A DNA stretch of 64,000 nt from Polytrichum commune (GCA_950295325.1 OX485807.1:43926440-43990439); one strand, 5' to 3'; shown: positions 45,506 to 59,551, counted from the first letter of the stretch. Numbers and translations are program-made. Notes: generated from the letters alone by a model not told the origin.

Positions 45506-48500
45506 GCAAAAAGAGGTTCTCTTATTGCAAAAGTAGGGGACCATGGCAAAGAAACGCCTCTATGAAAAAATATTTGTTTTGATTTTTTAAGTCTAAATGT
45601 TATTGTTGTTAAGAGGAAAGAAAGGGAGAAGGTAGAATATGGAGAAGAAAAAAAATCTCAAATCGACCCTTTTTGGGCATATATTAAAAAAATAAGCACA
45701 TGCATATTTTGGTGCGTGGTCACTCCTCCTGGCCCACGTTCGATTTATACCTAGTGAGGGTCCAAAGCCATTACAATTTTGCATTGTTTGGAAATCAAAC
45801 CATGGAAGTGTGACCCTCAAAAATTGCCATCTCACATGGTACAACTTCGTGGTCTATAATGTAAACAACCCATAACTTAGGCTAGGTCATGGCTTGTGTC
45901 AAATTTGTAGCTAGGCTCCAAATTGCATACTTGGTCAGATTTGGGTCCTAGTTGTTTTTTTGTTTGGGTTAAAATTTTGCACGAAGGTGAGGATTTTGTC
46001 ATAGTTTTTGCCACCAAGCATTTGGGCCCTAGGTTGGTTTAGAGGGTGGCACTTGAGTCACAAGTGCTCAAAGCATAGGTTGTGAGAATTCATTGACAAG
46101 TTTTTGACAAAAAATTGCCACCGTCCTACTACATGTAACCTACTCATAAGCATTATGAACTACAAAGTGCAACAAGTCACCTTGAACAAAATTGGACCCA
46201 AAAACATGGGAGTAAGAGTAAGGTGATATGTAGGCATTGTAGTTAGGTTTTGGATTCTCTTAAACAACAAAAACCCATGGAACAAGGTCTCCAGGAAGAC
46301 TGAGCTAGTGTCTATAAGGGTTAATGTCACATTGGATTAAGGTTCTTAATAACATTATGGGGTAAATTCTTATTCTTTATATCCTTCCGTCTTGACTTAT
46401 TTCATTCTTATTAGTTCATACGTGATGGTTTTGTCGTGAGTGTGGTCAGTCCTATCTTCGAGTAGGTACTATCACCCTAAGGTTCAGACCTAATTCCGTC
46501 GTGAAGCTCATAGCTTGGCAAGTGGTCAAGCAACTCTTAGGCAAGACTACGCGTCCAAAACACGTCTTTTGAGCAGCCTTCTTTGTCCTTATTTGTGATG
46601 TATTATGCTTGCAATCAATTCAAATTATTTATTCTTAATTCATTCACAATTACTAGGTAAGTCTTCGGAAACTGTAACTTCCATCTTCATCCTTCGACAG
46701 ACCTGGCCATGCATCTCAAAGAACATCCATCTTGTTAGTACATCAAATGTGCATGTATGTATATCAGGCAATATCCCTTAATTCGTTGCTTCATACCCTC
46801 CAAAAGGATGTACAAGGTAGTCAGTCTTATCCCATGCGGTATTTTATGGCTACCCATGTTAGCTTTCTCTCCAGTCTACATGCTATCCTTTGCTCTAGCT
46901 GGCGATATTCTGCTGACTTGCCCAGGCGATATCCTATTGTGGGGAAACTACCCTAAGGTGAGGTCAGTTCTCATCCTCGGACTTGGCTGTAACCTCTCGT
47001 ATTCTCTTATGTAAAGTCTTGCCCTTCCCAGGCCTCTTAGTCAATAACGCTCGCCTAATAAACTCTCTGTCTTCTCTCACGGCGGTTTAAGTCTCTCAGG
47101 CTATGGCCCTTTCGTCTCTCCTTAGACTAATAGCTTCGACCTGACCACTCCCTGGTCTCGCCTTTATCCTAACGGCTCCAGACCCTTGCTTAGGACTATG
47201 GTTATCCCCCAGTACAATCCATTCTCAGTCTTTCTCCCTCCGAGTAAGTGGCTATGCTCTCAAGAGTATCGCCATTTGCTATCTCTTTCTCTCGCCTCTC
47301 ACTCTCTGTGCTTCTCCAATCTATATCTCTAAATTCTGTCTTATGGCCTCTCGCCAGAGACTCTGACTCTACCAAGGTGCGGCCACTCACTGGCCTAATA
47401 CCTTAACTCAACACTACATAGAGTCTTGCTGATCTTTCTGCCCTTAGAGACTATCGCCTTGCATAAGTCTCTCACATTCTGACAACATCATTTCTCTCTC
47501 TCTCGCAGCATATCGCCTTAATACACCTCTCCGAACTTAACTTGGCCTCTTAATAATCATGCTTCCATTCTCTGGTTCACTAATACTCAGATTAATCCTT
47601 CCTCTTACTTCACAAGACTTGATACCACTCCATATTGTTTTTATTCTCTGACTATTTCGCCCATTTGGCTGGTTTCATCCTAGAACGCTCATTTTACTGC
47701 CTGTCATTATTCTTGACTTCACTTGCCTCCACTTCAGACAACTCGCCATGATATCACAACCAAGACTCTTTCTTAATCACTTATTGCCAATACAATCACA
47801 TTGCACAACCACACGACTAATACTCATCAAAATCATATTTGTATTCAATAGTAACATTGCCAAAGACTGCATCACACAGTTATTCTTTTCCTATTGCTAA
47901 AACTCCTTCTCGGAGGAAACTAATGGCGCTCAGACTCAATCACTGAGATATAATGCGCCTCAGCCTATTGCTAAAACTAGGAGACTATGTCGGATTCTAC
48001 AGTTGCAAATAGCATGCCTATTGCTTGGTTCGCCTCCTCCTTGAGCTGACGAGGGAGGAGGAGTTAGTTGGAAGCTGTAACCGCTTCTTGCCGGCCATTG
48101 CCTCCTAATGCCGCTACAGATGCCGCTTAAAGTCTATTCGCCGGATGAATCTTATCAGATTTTTGAATTGGCCTAATTCGGCCAGGCGATAGCCAAAAAT
48201 CGGTCTCACAGGCATGGCAATAGGCAGAGCCAAAAGCTTGTTGATGCCCTACCCACACATGATGGTGGGCATACCTAGTGGACAACTCCCACCAGTATGG
48301 GTAGCTTTTCCGTCGCTTTTAGCAAGTAGCTAGATGTAACGTAAGTGACATTTTACTTTGCTAGCTAAAAACAAAAGAAGAGCCACTTATATTGGTGGAA
48401 GCCATCCACTAGACGCTATGCCCACTAGTACATGTGGTCAAGGCATGAGACCTAAAGGAAAGTGATTTGCGCAACAACCGACATAACCAAAAGGCCAATG

Positions 48501-49348
48501 GATGAAAAGATAAGGTGGTAGGAACAACTACACTAAGCATCTTGCTTAGCATGGCCCACACTATTCATCATCGATCCACATTAATTAGAGAGGATGTCAT
48601 ATGACACTTGTTGCTACACTGATTAACAAGGCATGTCGATTATAATTCCACACCAAACATATGTTTAGTGTACCAAGCCATCAAGAAGCGGTTAGTTGAA
48701 CCAATTTGCTAATTGTTTTACAAACCCAATAACATCTCATTCATGTGATTGAGAAAATATTATGAATCTAATTTAATTAAAGTGGTTATATAAAAACATA
48801 ACACCTCATCCTACAAGGCCTTTTTTTCAAACAACATTACGTGTGCAAAATGATCTTCATCCCCCCCCCCAAAACGGTTAGTTGGATACTAAAATGGTAT
48901 CAAAATGAACTCTTGGACTATATTGTGATCCACACTAATTGAACATTTTGATGTAAACTCTATGATGCATTGGTTTCTATGATAGATTTGCTAAACTGCA
49001 TGGTCAACTAAATTGAAAGAACGACTAGAAAGAGTGCCTTGACTATGATATGGAACAAGGAGGTGAGTTTCTTAGCAAACAATAGAATCTCAAAGGAAGT
49101 TATCTGAAATTTGATGGCCTTCACATTCACCGAATGCATTGGGGTTTGGACCCTCTTCGCAAGTATGCTTTGTTTAAGAGAATTTGAATTCCAAGTGGAA
49201 AGATTCAAAAGCATAGGCATCGCTCCGTATAAAATTGTAGGTCTACATTCTTGTACCTACCAACCACATTCTTGCATATCCAATATCCAATGTGGATATA
49301 TATTCATGCGGTCCTCTTGGACTCCGAGTCAACGACATACATCATGCC
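45506..49348. other. non-coding region, pyrimidine-rich in the middle
   Basis: No gene recognised in 3.8 kb. From about 46.7 to 47.9 kb the plus strand is CT-rich with many TCTCTC and CGCCT strings. The stretch 46700-47500 repeatedly contains GGCGATAT/TATCGCC motifs. This could be an old LTR or retroelement, but no primer-binding site or protease/RT sequence was found. A C10 run occurs at 48860-48869. Confidence 0.4.
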
Positions 49349-49357
49349 AAACTTGTT

Positions 49358-50628
49358 GGAGGACGCTAAACACCCCCCCACGAACTAATAGGGATTCCAT
49401 ATTCGGGCGGGGGCAACCCTCCCACGAAATTTCTGGTCCCGCCCGGATTTTTTTCCAAACCCGCCCGAAAATAGCTGCCCGCCCCGCCCGAAAACGAAAA
49501 AAACATAAGGCCGCTTGATTACAAATCCCATATTGAGTGCACTTCACCTTCAAGGTCTCAAATCCAATATATATGTGCACTTCCACCTAGTAAATAAGGC
49601 ATTAAATGGGATTTCCTTCCGGAAGTGAAACCATCAACCAAGAATGTAATTAACTTGGAAGTCAAAAAATTAGAAAATCCTCATCAACATTGAGGTTATA
49701 ATTTTTATGACTTACCATTTGAAATTATCTTCGTCTTTCTTAAATGACACTTAAATTTAGTGTGCTGATGTGGTATGTATATTTTATAATATTTTAGATA
49801 ATTCTGGCTACTTTCAAGAATATTCATACGCACTTATTTATAAAATATACTTAATGGAACTAATTAATCAATTATTTTAATTACCGGATTTGATTGGAGT
49901 TAATTCCATTAATTAAATTTTAGGGTTAATTAGGCTTACTGGATATAAAAACTGAGTGTTGTAATTACTGAAATTGATTGGACTTAATTGGAGTTAATTC
50001 CAGTAATTAAATTTTAGGATTAATTAGTCTTACTTAATTTGGAAATAATACTTTCTGATTTATTTGGGATTAATTAGTATTAATCAGAATTAATTAGACA
50101 TAATTACATTAAATCACACTTAATTAGAATAAGTGCGTATGAATATTCTTGAAAGTAGCCAGAATTATCTAAAATATTATAAAATATACATACCACATCA
50201 GCACACTAAATTTAAGTGTCATTTAAGAATGACGACGATAATTTCAAATGGTAAGTCATAAAAATTATAACCTCAATGTTGATGAGGATTTTCTAATTTT
50301 TTGACTTCCAAGTTAATTACATTCTTGGTTGATGGTTTCACTTCCGGAATGAAATCCCATTTAATGCCTTATTTACTAGGTGGAAGTGCACATATATATT
50401 GGATTTGAGACCTTGAAGGTGAAGTGCACTCAATATGGGATTTGTAGTCAAGCGGCGTTCAAGAATGGAAGAGCAATGTTTTTTTCGTTTTCGGGCGGGG
50501 CGGGCAGCTATTTTCGGGCGGGATTGGAAAAAATCCGGGCGGGGGCAGAAATTTCGTGGGAGGGCTGCCCCCGCCCGAATATGGAATCCCTAGAAGTTCG
50601 TGGGGGGGGGGGGTGTTTAGCGTCCTCC
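49358..50628. mobile_element. palindromic foldback element (MULE-like), copy B
   Basis: Ends GGAGGACGCTAAACACCCCC and complement, with a perfect 9-bp target duplication AAACTTGTT (49349-49357 and 50629-50637). The arms of about 450 bp match copy A. Unlike copy A it has no nested MITE, and the AT-rich centre (about 49.84-50.12 kb) is longer, with repeated TTAATTAG/TAATTGGAGTTAATTCC motifs. Confidence 0.92.
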
Positions 50629-50926
50629 AAACTTGTTTTGGCTGCTCCCCACGGTTGTTCTATATAAGTTACTTCTAAGTGAAAAATAGAGCCGACACTG
50701 AAAGAATATTAGGTTCACTCTTGGCTCTATATATATATGAACTTAATCACACCTAAAAGCATGCGGCCGGTCAACTATAATTCATGCGAATTTGCTTGGC
50801 CAAGAAGTGTTGACCACCTCCATAGTCGCCTATCCTCACGAACATGAACCACACACTCCAAGTTTTGTAAGCTTCCTAAGGGGCTCCCATACTCCTCCAC
50901 TCACCTCCGAAGCTACTCAATAATAA

Positions 50927-51433
50927 GGGCCACTCCACACACAAGCCAAGGGCCGTGATCATGAAATTGTGAGAGCCCAAAACAAGCATCCAAAGGCCGT
51001 CCCTAGACACTTCCAAAATGGTGTCGTATGGTCACGGATCCTCAAGTGTAGTGTGAAGCCACATGTGATTGAGCCCTCAACCAAATGCTATTTCAATCTA
51101 TTTCTATTCATGCAGGTCCTCACACATGATAAAACATAATAAATCAACGGTTGCGAGCGTTCGGAGTGCCATGGTCTCCCGGTCTAAATGTGCTAGGCCT
51201 GCCTCCACGAGGCGGTTTTTGAAAATAGTCCAAGTGACCATGAAACATGATCCATTCGATGCCATGTAGGAATCCATATGGACTTTTACATCCATCTTGC
51301 ATTCACCCACCTACTCCGTTGGTCCCTCAAGCGTAGTGGGAAGCGAACTTGGACCGGCTCCCGCCTTTTCCACCAACAAGAGCGCTTGAAGGGCGGTGGT
51401 CACGGGCTCTCAGTCTCGTGTGTGAAGTGGCCC
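50927..51433. mobile_element. Tourist-like (PIF/Harbinger) MITE, copy 3
   Basis: Full-length relative of 36222-36719, with ends GGGCCACTCCACACACAAG and complement CTCGTGTGTGAAGTGGCCC. Flanking triplets are TAA and CAA. Non-coding. Confidence 0.7.
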
Positions 51434-52389
51434 CAAGCCAAACTGTGAAGAGGCAAACATTAGGGTTTTGGAGTTTAATTTAAACAATAAAACCAACAGT
51501 GACATGATTGTGGGCTGTTTAAATTAGCTCAGCCATTGTAGTTCCCTACCTCTTCTCTTGGACGGACCCACCCATCGCCCGTGTTCAAGGAAGTCAAAGT
51601 CTTTGCAAAGATCAAGCACGGAACTTAAGTGTTGTGTGGAAATAGCGAGGTAGATGGGCTTTAATTAGCATCCAAGGCCGACCGGTTTGAATACAAAATA
51701 CTAGGTAACTTAATGAGGGGCGGGCGGGGTGGCCCCAAACTTTTACTATTTTAGGGTAGGGGTGGGATGGGAGGGAGGGTGCTACGTCATTTTTGCGTGG
51801 GGTCCACGTAGATATTGGATGCGTGGGCACGTGTCACGAGGGGGAGCACCCACAAGACTTTATAATTCTAGGATATTTCTGTGGGCACGCCACGTGTCAT
51901 CTAGCTAGCCCATGAAAGAAGCATTGTTCTTTAGGACCCACATGTGGAGGTGGAAGTTGAGATCTATTAAAAGTAGAAGCTAGCCTTCATCGCGGCAGAC
52001 GCTAAAGAGACCCCAACGAGCTCTGTCCGGCGTGACAGACGCTGGTGGGGCCCGCCACCACCCTCTGCCCCCCGAAACTTTTCGCGTCCCTACCCACGCA
52101 GTTCGGGCAACGCTGCCCGACATCTCTTCCCAAATGCTTCTCTTCCTTGATGTCTGCCACTTCAATAAAATAGCAATTGCCTTTTAGCAAAAAAAAATCA
52201 ATACCATGGTGTTGTCCTTTACTACAATTGTCCTTCAGTAGGATTGAAGGCCGCTTCTTCATATAACCCATATTGAATGCACTTCATCTTCAAGGTCCAA
52301 AATCCAATATATATATTCACTTCCAGTGAATAAATAAGCAATTGATTGGGATTTCCTTTTGCGAAGTTAAACCGTCAAGTTAATCCCAC

Positions 52390-53120
52390 TTAAGCTGAGA
52401 CTAAATGAATGACATATTGTTAATGAAACTAAATGAAGAACAAATTTTTAATAAAATTAATGAAAGGATAAAATTTTAATGAAAGCAATTTAAGAAATAA
52501 ACTTATAATGAAACTAACTGAAGGACAAATCGAAAATTCCATTAACTGAAGGACAAACTTATAATGAAACTAACTAAAGGACAAAGCTTAATGAGACTAA
52601 TTCAAAAAACAAACTTATAATAAAACTAAGTGAAAGACAAAGCATAATGAAACTAATTCAAAAAATTAACTTTTAATAAAATTAATTGAATGACAAAACT
52701 GAATGAAACTAATTTAAGAAACTAACTTATAATAAACTTAAGTGAAGGACGAAGCTTAATGAAACTAATTGAAGGACAAAACTTTAATGAAACTAAATGA
52801 AGGACAAAATTCCAATGAAACTAATTAAAAGACAAACCTTTAATGAAACTAAGTGAAGGACAACCCATAAATTAAACTAACTGAAGATAAATTTCTAGTA
52901 AAACTAATTGAAGGACAAACCTTTAATGAAACTAATTGAAGGACAACCTTTCAATGAAACTAACTGAAAGACAAACATTTAATGGAAACTAATTAAATGA
53001 CAAACTTCTAATAAAATTAACTAATGAACAAATCTTTAATAAAATTAACTAATGAACAAATCTTTAATAAAACTAATTAAAAGACAAACTCCTATGAAAC
53101 TAACGGAAGGACAAACTTGC
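52390..53120. repeat. degenerate tandem repeat inside the foldback element
   Basis: About 25 irregular copies of a 22-36 bp unit, roughly TTTAATGAAACTAATTGAAG followed by GACAAAC. Spacing and sequence drift, but the GAAACTAA...GAAGGACAAA order is kept throughout. Related AAGGACAA strings recur near 53620-53700 and 54045-54065. Confidence 0.8.
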
Positions 53121-53480
53121 TTAAAATAATTGAAAAAAAAGTAATGAAGAAAAATCCTATCATTAAAATCAACTCAAATATGTATTGTATAATTAATTAG
53201 GATAAATTAAAGTATTCATACACATTGATAGTATGGTATGAATACTTGTGTGAAAGTAAAAAGTATTAACTAAATTAAACACACTAAAAAATAAAAAATA
53301 ATTTTAGTTTCATTTTAAAATGACAAAATCCTTTTCAATAATAAGTCACAATAAACACAACCTTGGTGCTAATGAGACTTTTGAAATGTTTTTGACTTCC
53401 AATTTAATTACATGTTTTATTGACGGTTTAACTTTGCAAAAGGAAGTTCCAATCAATTGCTTATTTATTCAATGGAAGTG

Positions 53481-53483
<3 letters not shown>

Positions 53484-53539
<56 letters not shown>
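53484..53539. repeat. (AT)28 microsatellite
   Basis: A 56-bp uninterrupted AT run within the conserved CATATATATTG arm block, evidently expanded from it. Confidence 0.95.
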
Positions 53540-53546
<7 letters not shown>

Positions 53547-54619
53547 TGGACCTTGAAAATGAAGTGCAATTAATATGGGTTATATGGAGAAGCAGCCTTG
53601 AATCCTACTGTGAAGAACAATACATATGAAGGATAAAACTGAGTTTTGAAGGACAATTGCAGTGAAAGATATTAGTGATGAAGGACAATCGGTCCCGAAG
53701 GACAATGTGTATAAATACTTGCGGAAATAGAAGGCATTAACTAGATTATTATAAAATAAATATACTAAAAATAGAAATGTTAATTTTAGTTTCATTTTAG
53801 AATGACAACGTCCCTTTCAATGGTAAGTCTCAATAGATATTGCCTCAATGTTAATGAGGCTTTTGTAATGTTTTTGACTTCCAAGTTAATTATATGCTTT
53901 ATTGTCGGTTTCACCTTGAAAAGGAAATCCCAATCAATTGCTTATTTATTCACTGGAAGTGAACATATATATTGGATTTTGGACCTTGAAGATGAAGTGC
54001 ATTCAATATGGGTTATATGAAGAAGCGGCCTTCAATCCTACTGAAGGACAATTGTAGTGAAGGACAACATCATGGTATTGATTTTTTTTTTGCTAAAAGA
54101 CAATTGCTATTTTATTGAAGTGGCAGATATCAAGGAAGAGAAGCATTTGGGAAGAGATGTCGGGCAGCGTTGCCCGAACTGCGTGGGTAGGGACGCGAAA
54201 AGTTTCGGGGGCAGAGGGCGGTGGTGGGCCCCACCAGCGTCTGTCACGCCGGACAGAGCTCGTTGGGGTCTCTTTAGCGTCTGCCCTTCATCGCTCATGA
54301 TCACAATTTTTCTTTTTAAAAAGGTCAAATATGGTCGATTGCCGTGTGTTTTTGGCTTGCTTCGAAATAATTACATTATTGCTGAGTGTGCTAGACAGGT
54401 GGCGATTTTTTACTGGTAGAGGCTTTGAACGTCCTGCGTGGCAATCACTTTTCTGGCTTCCAGAAATAAATAAAAAACAAAAGGCAAGGAATTCTCATTT
54501 AAAAAAATCTTGAAACGCAACTTGTTGTTCAGATTATATTCCTGCATAACTTTTGGAGTTACACTACACTGATCATCCCAAATAGTGTGTGTGGTACTGG
54601 ACCGGTAATAATGATATTT

Positions 54620-56020
54620 AGTGTCACATGCGTAATAGTGCCACTTATCCTATTGACTGCCGTATGTTAGGTTACACTGATGATTCACATTGGTTCTTTT
54701 ATGCGCTTACTAATATCTTGGCATGTGCATCCAATAGTGTTTGAGGGGCATGTGTATGTTACACAATGATTTACAAGTTGACCCAAAGTGTACTTAACCC
54801 GACATAGTTTGGCAATACCTAGTATACTCAAGAATATCTTCCCCTCGCATACTATACGCAAAATTCCAATGTGTGTAGCTAAATATCATAATGTAAATAA
54901 TTTTCATTTGAGAATTTTACGTATGTTGGTGAATGGTATCATATTGGCAATTAGTGGACGTGACACTCGAAGACCTCTAGGCATGTAGTTTAGGCCCTTC
55001 TTCGCAAGTAGTGTACATGACAATACCGTAAATGGTGTTCCCCGTACACACACTATTTTGCCAAGTCCCATAATTAGTGAGGGCTAAACTTATTGTGGAG
55101 TGATACCAAATTCATGAATACATGCATGCTCATTTACCATACATTTCGAGAAAATGAGTGCATGCTCTAAGGTGTTTGTAGAATGATTAAAAAATAACAT
55201 AACACAACATAACATAACATCACGTAACATGCAAAAGTGAATAATGTTGATACTTCAGTGAATAGTGTTGCAATATATGATCCTAGGATGAACGATGCTT
55301 CCTATATCTTTGGTGACACTCACTTCATATCACAAAGAAATGTAGCATCACCTTCACAAATTCCCCACAAACATTATTAGCCCTCCCTCAATGTAGAGTT
55401 CAATTGGAGTAGATTTTTCAGGGTAACAATTTAAGAGTGATTGTTTAAGCCATTCTTATTATCTCCAACAACAGGAATAAAGAGTTGCTTGAAATTTCCT
55501 CAGCGAAATGCATGCTGAAAAAGTAGGAGAATACATGAGGGACAAACTTAACCAGCCCAAACCCTTTCCTTGTGAATATTTACAAATAAATGAATTTTAT
55601 TGCAAAGCAATGAGCCCATTTGAAAGGAAGAGAATGTGGGCAAAGATGTCCATTGAAAGTGTAACTGTCTACCAAAATGTGAGGAAAAGTTTGTTCAATT
55701 TATTTGAGATTTTTGGACACCGTTCATGGTATTGAGCATCACATACGTAAAATTGTCACATGTGTAATAGTGTCACTTATCTTGTTTTGAGGTGTGTGCT
55801 AAGTTACACTAATGATCAACAACTTCACCATTAGTGTGACCCCATGATACTTGGCTTCCACATGCAATTACTAATATCTTGGCCTAAGTTTGTTAAATAA
55901 TGTTATGAGGTGTATGCATGTGTTACATAATGGTCTACAAGTTTGACTAAATAATACACAAAAGGCATTTGGCGTCAGTAAGCTCAAAAATATCTTCCTC
56001 TTGCATATTGAAATGTAAAC
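54620..56020. repeat. diverged direct duplication (~1.1-kb offset)
   Basis: The segment 54626-54860 recurs at about 55758-56010. Shared strings are GTAATAGTG.CACTTATC, TTACACT.ATGAT, ACTAATATCTTGG, GTGTTACA.AATG.T.TACAAGTT and AATATCTTCC. A third weaker relative lies near 56640-56790. No coding gene is seen in the interval. A short frame at 55508-55735 is unconvincing. Confidence 0.55.
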
Positions 56021-56914
56021 AGATGACACTTGCCATTAGTATGCTCGAGAATATTCTCTCCTTTCCATGCTAAAACACAAACTATCATCTCAAGTATCCC
56101 AATGTGTTACATTAACCCCTAAATGCTTGGGCACGTTTCTAAGAAGAAAGCACAACAAATGAGTGAATTTTTTATTTACTTGAAGGAGTGTAAAGTCTAA
56201 GGTTAAATTCTACAGAAGTAGGAAAATGTATATTGAAGCTATAACCGAAATTTCAACATGATTGGACCAAATTTGGTTTAGTTATGATTTTTTTGCATGT
56301 ATTAAAAACATAATTAAAAATGTTTGTATTGTAAATTTTCATCAATTTTTTAATTTGTAGTACATATAGTATGTGTTTATCAGTAGGTGAGAATTTGCAA
56401 AGAAAAAGGTTACAAGAAGCACATGATTGAAGCATCCCTAGAATTCAGATTGCAATTTGAATAGTCAATTTTCAAATTCCTCAACGGTGTAGAATCCACA
56501 AATTAGGTATTTTTCTTAATCCCAATGGTTGAAAAATGCATTGGAACTCAAATTGAACATCTTGTGAAAGACATATCTCTAATAGAGATTCAAAAATTGT
56601 TGATTCAACCCTTTGACCACTTTGTGGTTGCCTAGCTAGGTATTTACTAAACGTCATAATGCAGATAATTTTCACTTTTAAAAAGTTATTTATTTTGACA
56701 AGGAGCATCATATGCGCAATTAGCGGACCCTAGGCATGTAGTTTAGGCCCTTTGCAAATAGCCTACGTGACACTAAATATCATAAACGGTGTTGTGCCTG
56801 GATTTATATTGAAGTACGGATAGTTTTCTCTCACTTCCCTGCCACGTGATGCTTTCCCCACTTAGGGGTTGTTTACACCATGGACCATGAAGTCGCCCCA
56901 AGGCCTTGTAAAAC

Positions 56915-57085
56915 TTGCGATTGGGTATTGAACTCGTCCTGGGACCACTTCGGTTCACACCAAGAAAAAACAAAATAAAAAATTGTTAGAGTGACCATGA
57001 AGTTCAAGATCCTCAAACGACGTATTTTTAAGGCCTACATTATCCACTGACACGGTCCAACACGTTTTGCGGTGGGAGGGGTATC
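56915..57085. repeat. second copy of the 45.3-kb dispersed repeat
   Basis: See the string matches given for 45344-45505. Here the copy includes GTCCTGGGACCACTTCGGTT and TTTTGCGGTGGGAGG. Confidence 0.6.
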
Positions 57086-57180
57086 ATCTACTAACTTAAG
57101 ATTCACATTAAACCCATGTTGATGTCATCCCTCGTTCACAACTCATTATCGCCATGATACCACGCCCACCACACACAAAC

Positions 57181-57219
57181 AATACAATACAATACAATAC
57201 AATACAATACAATACAATG
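57181..57219. repeat. (AATAC)n microsatellite
   Basis: Nearly eight perfect AATAC units. Confidence 0.95.
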
Positions 57220-59532
57220 ACCAAAAGAAGGGCGAACGAAAGTTCGGGGTTCCACTACAGGTCGGTGACAACGTTCATCTTCAATCGATTGATGCTCTTG
57301 AGCATATAGTCACATGTGTTGTGGGCGTGGAATCTCCATGGAAATGTTGCAAAACCCAATGGTAAGCGGACCTTCGAGGAAAGGCCCGAGTGGAGGTATG
57401 CAACCGGATCTTGGGATCATTGGTTTGAGGGTCTCATCTCCAACATTAGATTGTGACCATCGCTTGTGAAGTATTTTCGTGATAGAAGTGTGGCCATTTA
57501 GCCAAACTGCTGAAAGCATTAGGTTTCTATGACGCCTGCATATCATAGAAAGAGGTTTACATTTGACGTAGCAGGGCAGGGAGGCCCTTTTCTTGGCCTG
57601 CGCCACTTCTTGATTCAAAAGGATGAAATTGGATAGAATTGTCATTTCATTCAACCTGTATGATGGTTCATGCTTTATGTATACAAATGTGAAAATTGTC
57701 ACAAGGTACAAAACCACTTGGTTAACTTCCTCATATGATCCTTGATTTGAATGCTTGGGCGATGTTGTGAATCGGATCTGAAATTGTATTGCTAGAGGTA
57801 TTCCGTTGTCAAAAGTATTTTTACAGAATGTGGAAGAGGTTACCCTTGAAGCTATCCGTAAGGTTGATGGATGCTGAATGGCTATTTTTTTCTGACTAAG
57901 TCACTTCTCCCAGGATATGAAACACGTGATAAGTACAAGATGGGTTAGCAAGTCCAAATCGAGGCTGTCCTCACTTTCCTCATTATTTTTGGAGCTCATA
58001 TAGTTATCTTCTTCATTATCAAAATGAAGATTCTCGTGCTCATTAAACGGTCATAACACCCCCCATTATATTATCCATTGAACGATGAATGGTTATCATA
58101 TTTTGAGCAGTTAATCCAATCTCTTTCAAACACATGACTTTTTAGTATCCGTTCTTGGAGCCACACCAAACCACAAACCGCTCAAATATAGGAGTCCTAC
58201 CAAGAAAAGTAACTGAATAAGTGTTGTCTACCCTAATCATTGCGGCAATAGCAAAAAAATTAAAACTCTTCAAAATCTCTTGTGCTCCCACTACATCTTA
58301 TTTCAACTTCCAACTGTCAAGCTTCTGTAGGAATAAGTCTTCACAAATCTCGGGTTCAATTTTTCCATTAGCAAGCTCCAAAACCTCGTCTGAAGCCGAA
58401 AACAATTGACATCCAACAGACGTAACTATGCGATCTACTTATTCAGAAATCATTTCATTGGTTGGTGGATCTCCTACACTTTGAAGCATGGAAATCTTTA
58501 ATTTTTGTTTACAGAACATGTCTGTTGCTCCCTAATAACACTCTGAATGAGGATTCAGTGGGCGAGGAGGAACTGGCCACGTGGAACTTAAAGCACTTGA
58601 AGAACATGTAGTTTCAATCTCAAAGCTGAAATTACAATGGGTTTCCAAGCTTATCCATCAGATGCACATCTAGTTCCAGAGAAGAGTATTCACGAGTTCG
58701 TCGTGAAGGTATGTTGCATTAATAATCTAACTGGTTCTCTGGAGGGATTCTCAACCCTTATTCGGCTACTTTTCTTATTACGACACCTATATTTGAGTAG
58801 TTTGTGGTTAGGTGTTCCTCCAAGAACAGATTCCAAAAAACCATGTGTTTGAAAGAGATTGGATTGCGTGCTCAAAATGTGATAACCATTCTAGGTTATA
58901 TCATCACTGTAATTGGGCGGCCTTCTATGACCATTTAACAAGCATGAGAAACTTCACTTTGATAGTGAATAAAAATATTTTTCATATGAACTCCAGAAAC
59001 TATGAGAAAAGTGGCTACAGCCTCGATCTGGATCTTGCTAACCATCTTGTACTAATCGCATGCTTCATATCCAAGGAGAAACGGGCTGGTAGGAAAAAGT
59101 AAGCATTTAAGACTCATCTACCTTAGATGATTTTATAACTAAATATCACAAGGCAGGCAACTGTTGGTGGAACTATAGGCAATCTGCAACTTTTGAACTA
59201 TAAAAACAAAACACTTAAACGACAACGCTTTGTTAAGTTGGTAAGCATGGATGCAACATTTGTTGTTTGATGTGATTGAATTAATGTGAAAGCAGAGTTG
59301 ATATACAGATATAGAGATTTGTGGTGATGCCAGGACTGCGAAGGAAATGACGTGGCACTCAGTAAATACAAGGGAAAGATCATAGTGCTCCTCAATGTTG
59401 CTTCGCAATCATTAACATAATTCAAGTTGATTAGATTAATTATGTTCTCTCAATAATCATTAATAGAGATTATTAGGTGAAGAAAACAATGGTGGTGAAC
59501 TTTTCTCATGGATGATAAAATGACATGGCCGC
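57220..59532. other. non-coding or unrecognised region
   Basis: Two frames of moderate length exist (57717-57310 minus and 58812-59102 plus) but neither shows a known domain. The plus one has a WIACSKCDNHSRLYH string with CxxC and two His that could be a zinc-binding remnant. Proximity to the Harbinger fragment suggests transposon debris. Confidence 0.3.
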
Positions 59533-59551
59533 TTACATGGCGGCACTTTTT

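Larger units (their letters stand above)
51994..54285. mobile_element. large palindromic foldback element (MULE-like), 2.3 kb
   Basis: Ends GGCAGACGCTAAAGAGACCC and complement, with a perfect 9-bp target duplication CTTCATCGC (51985-51993 and 54286-54294). Arms of about 390 bp include GTCCGGCGTGACAGACGCTG, a poly-A/T tract, and the same CATATATATTGGATTT..GGACCTTGAA block found in copies A and B. The three elements therefore share inner arms but differ at the tips. The middle holds a tandem repeat (52390-53120) and an (AT)28 run. Confidence 0.92.

Noticed and set aside
54057-54419. Frame of 120 codons at the right arm of the 2.3-kb foldback
   Set aside because: It lies within the terminal inverted repeat and mirrors the frame at 52002-52271.
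55508-55735. 75-codon plus-strand frame
   Set aside because: Composition is slightly protein-like, but no domain, splice context or neighbouring exon supports it.
57310-57717. 135-codon minus-strand frame
   Set aside because: No recognisable motif; lies in transposon debris and could be chance.
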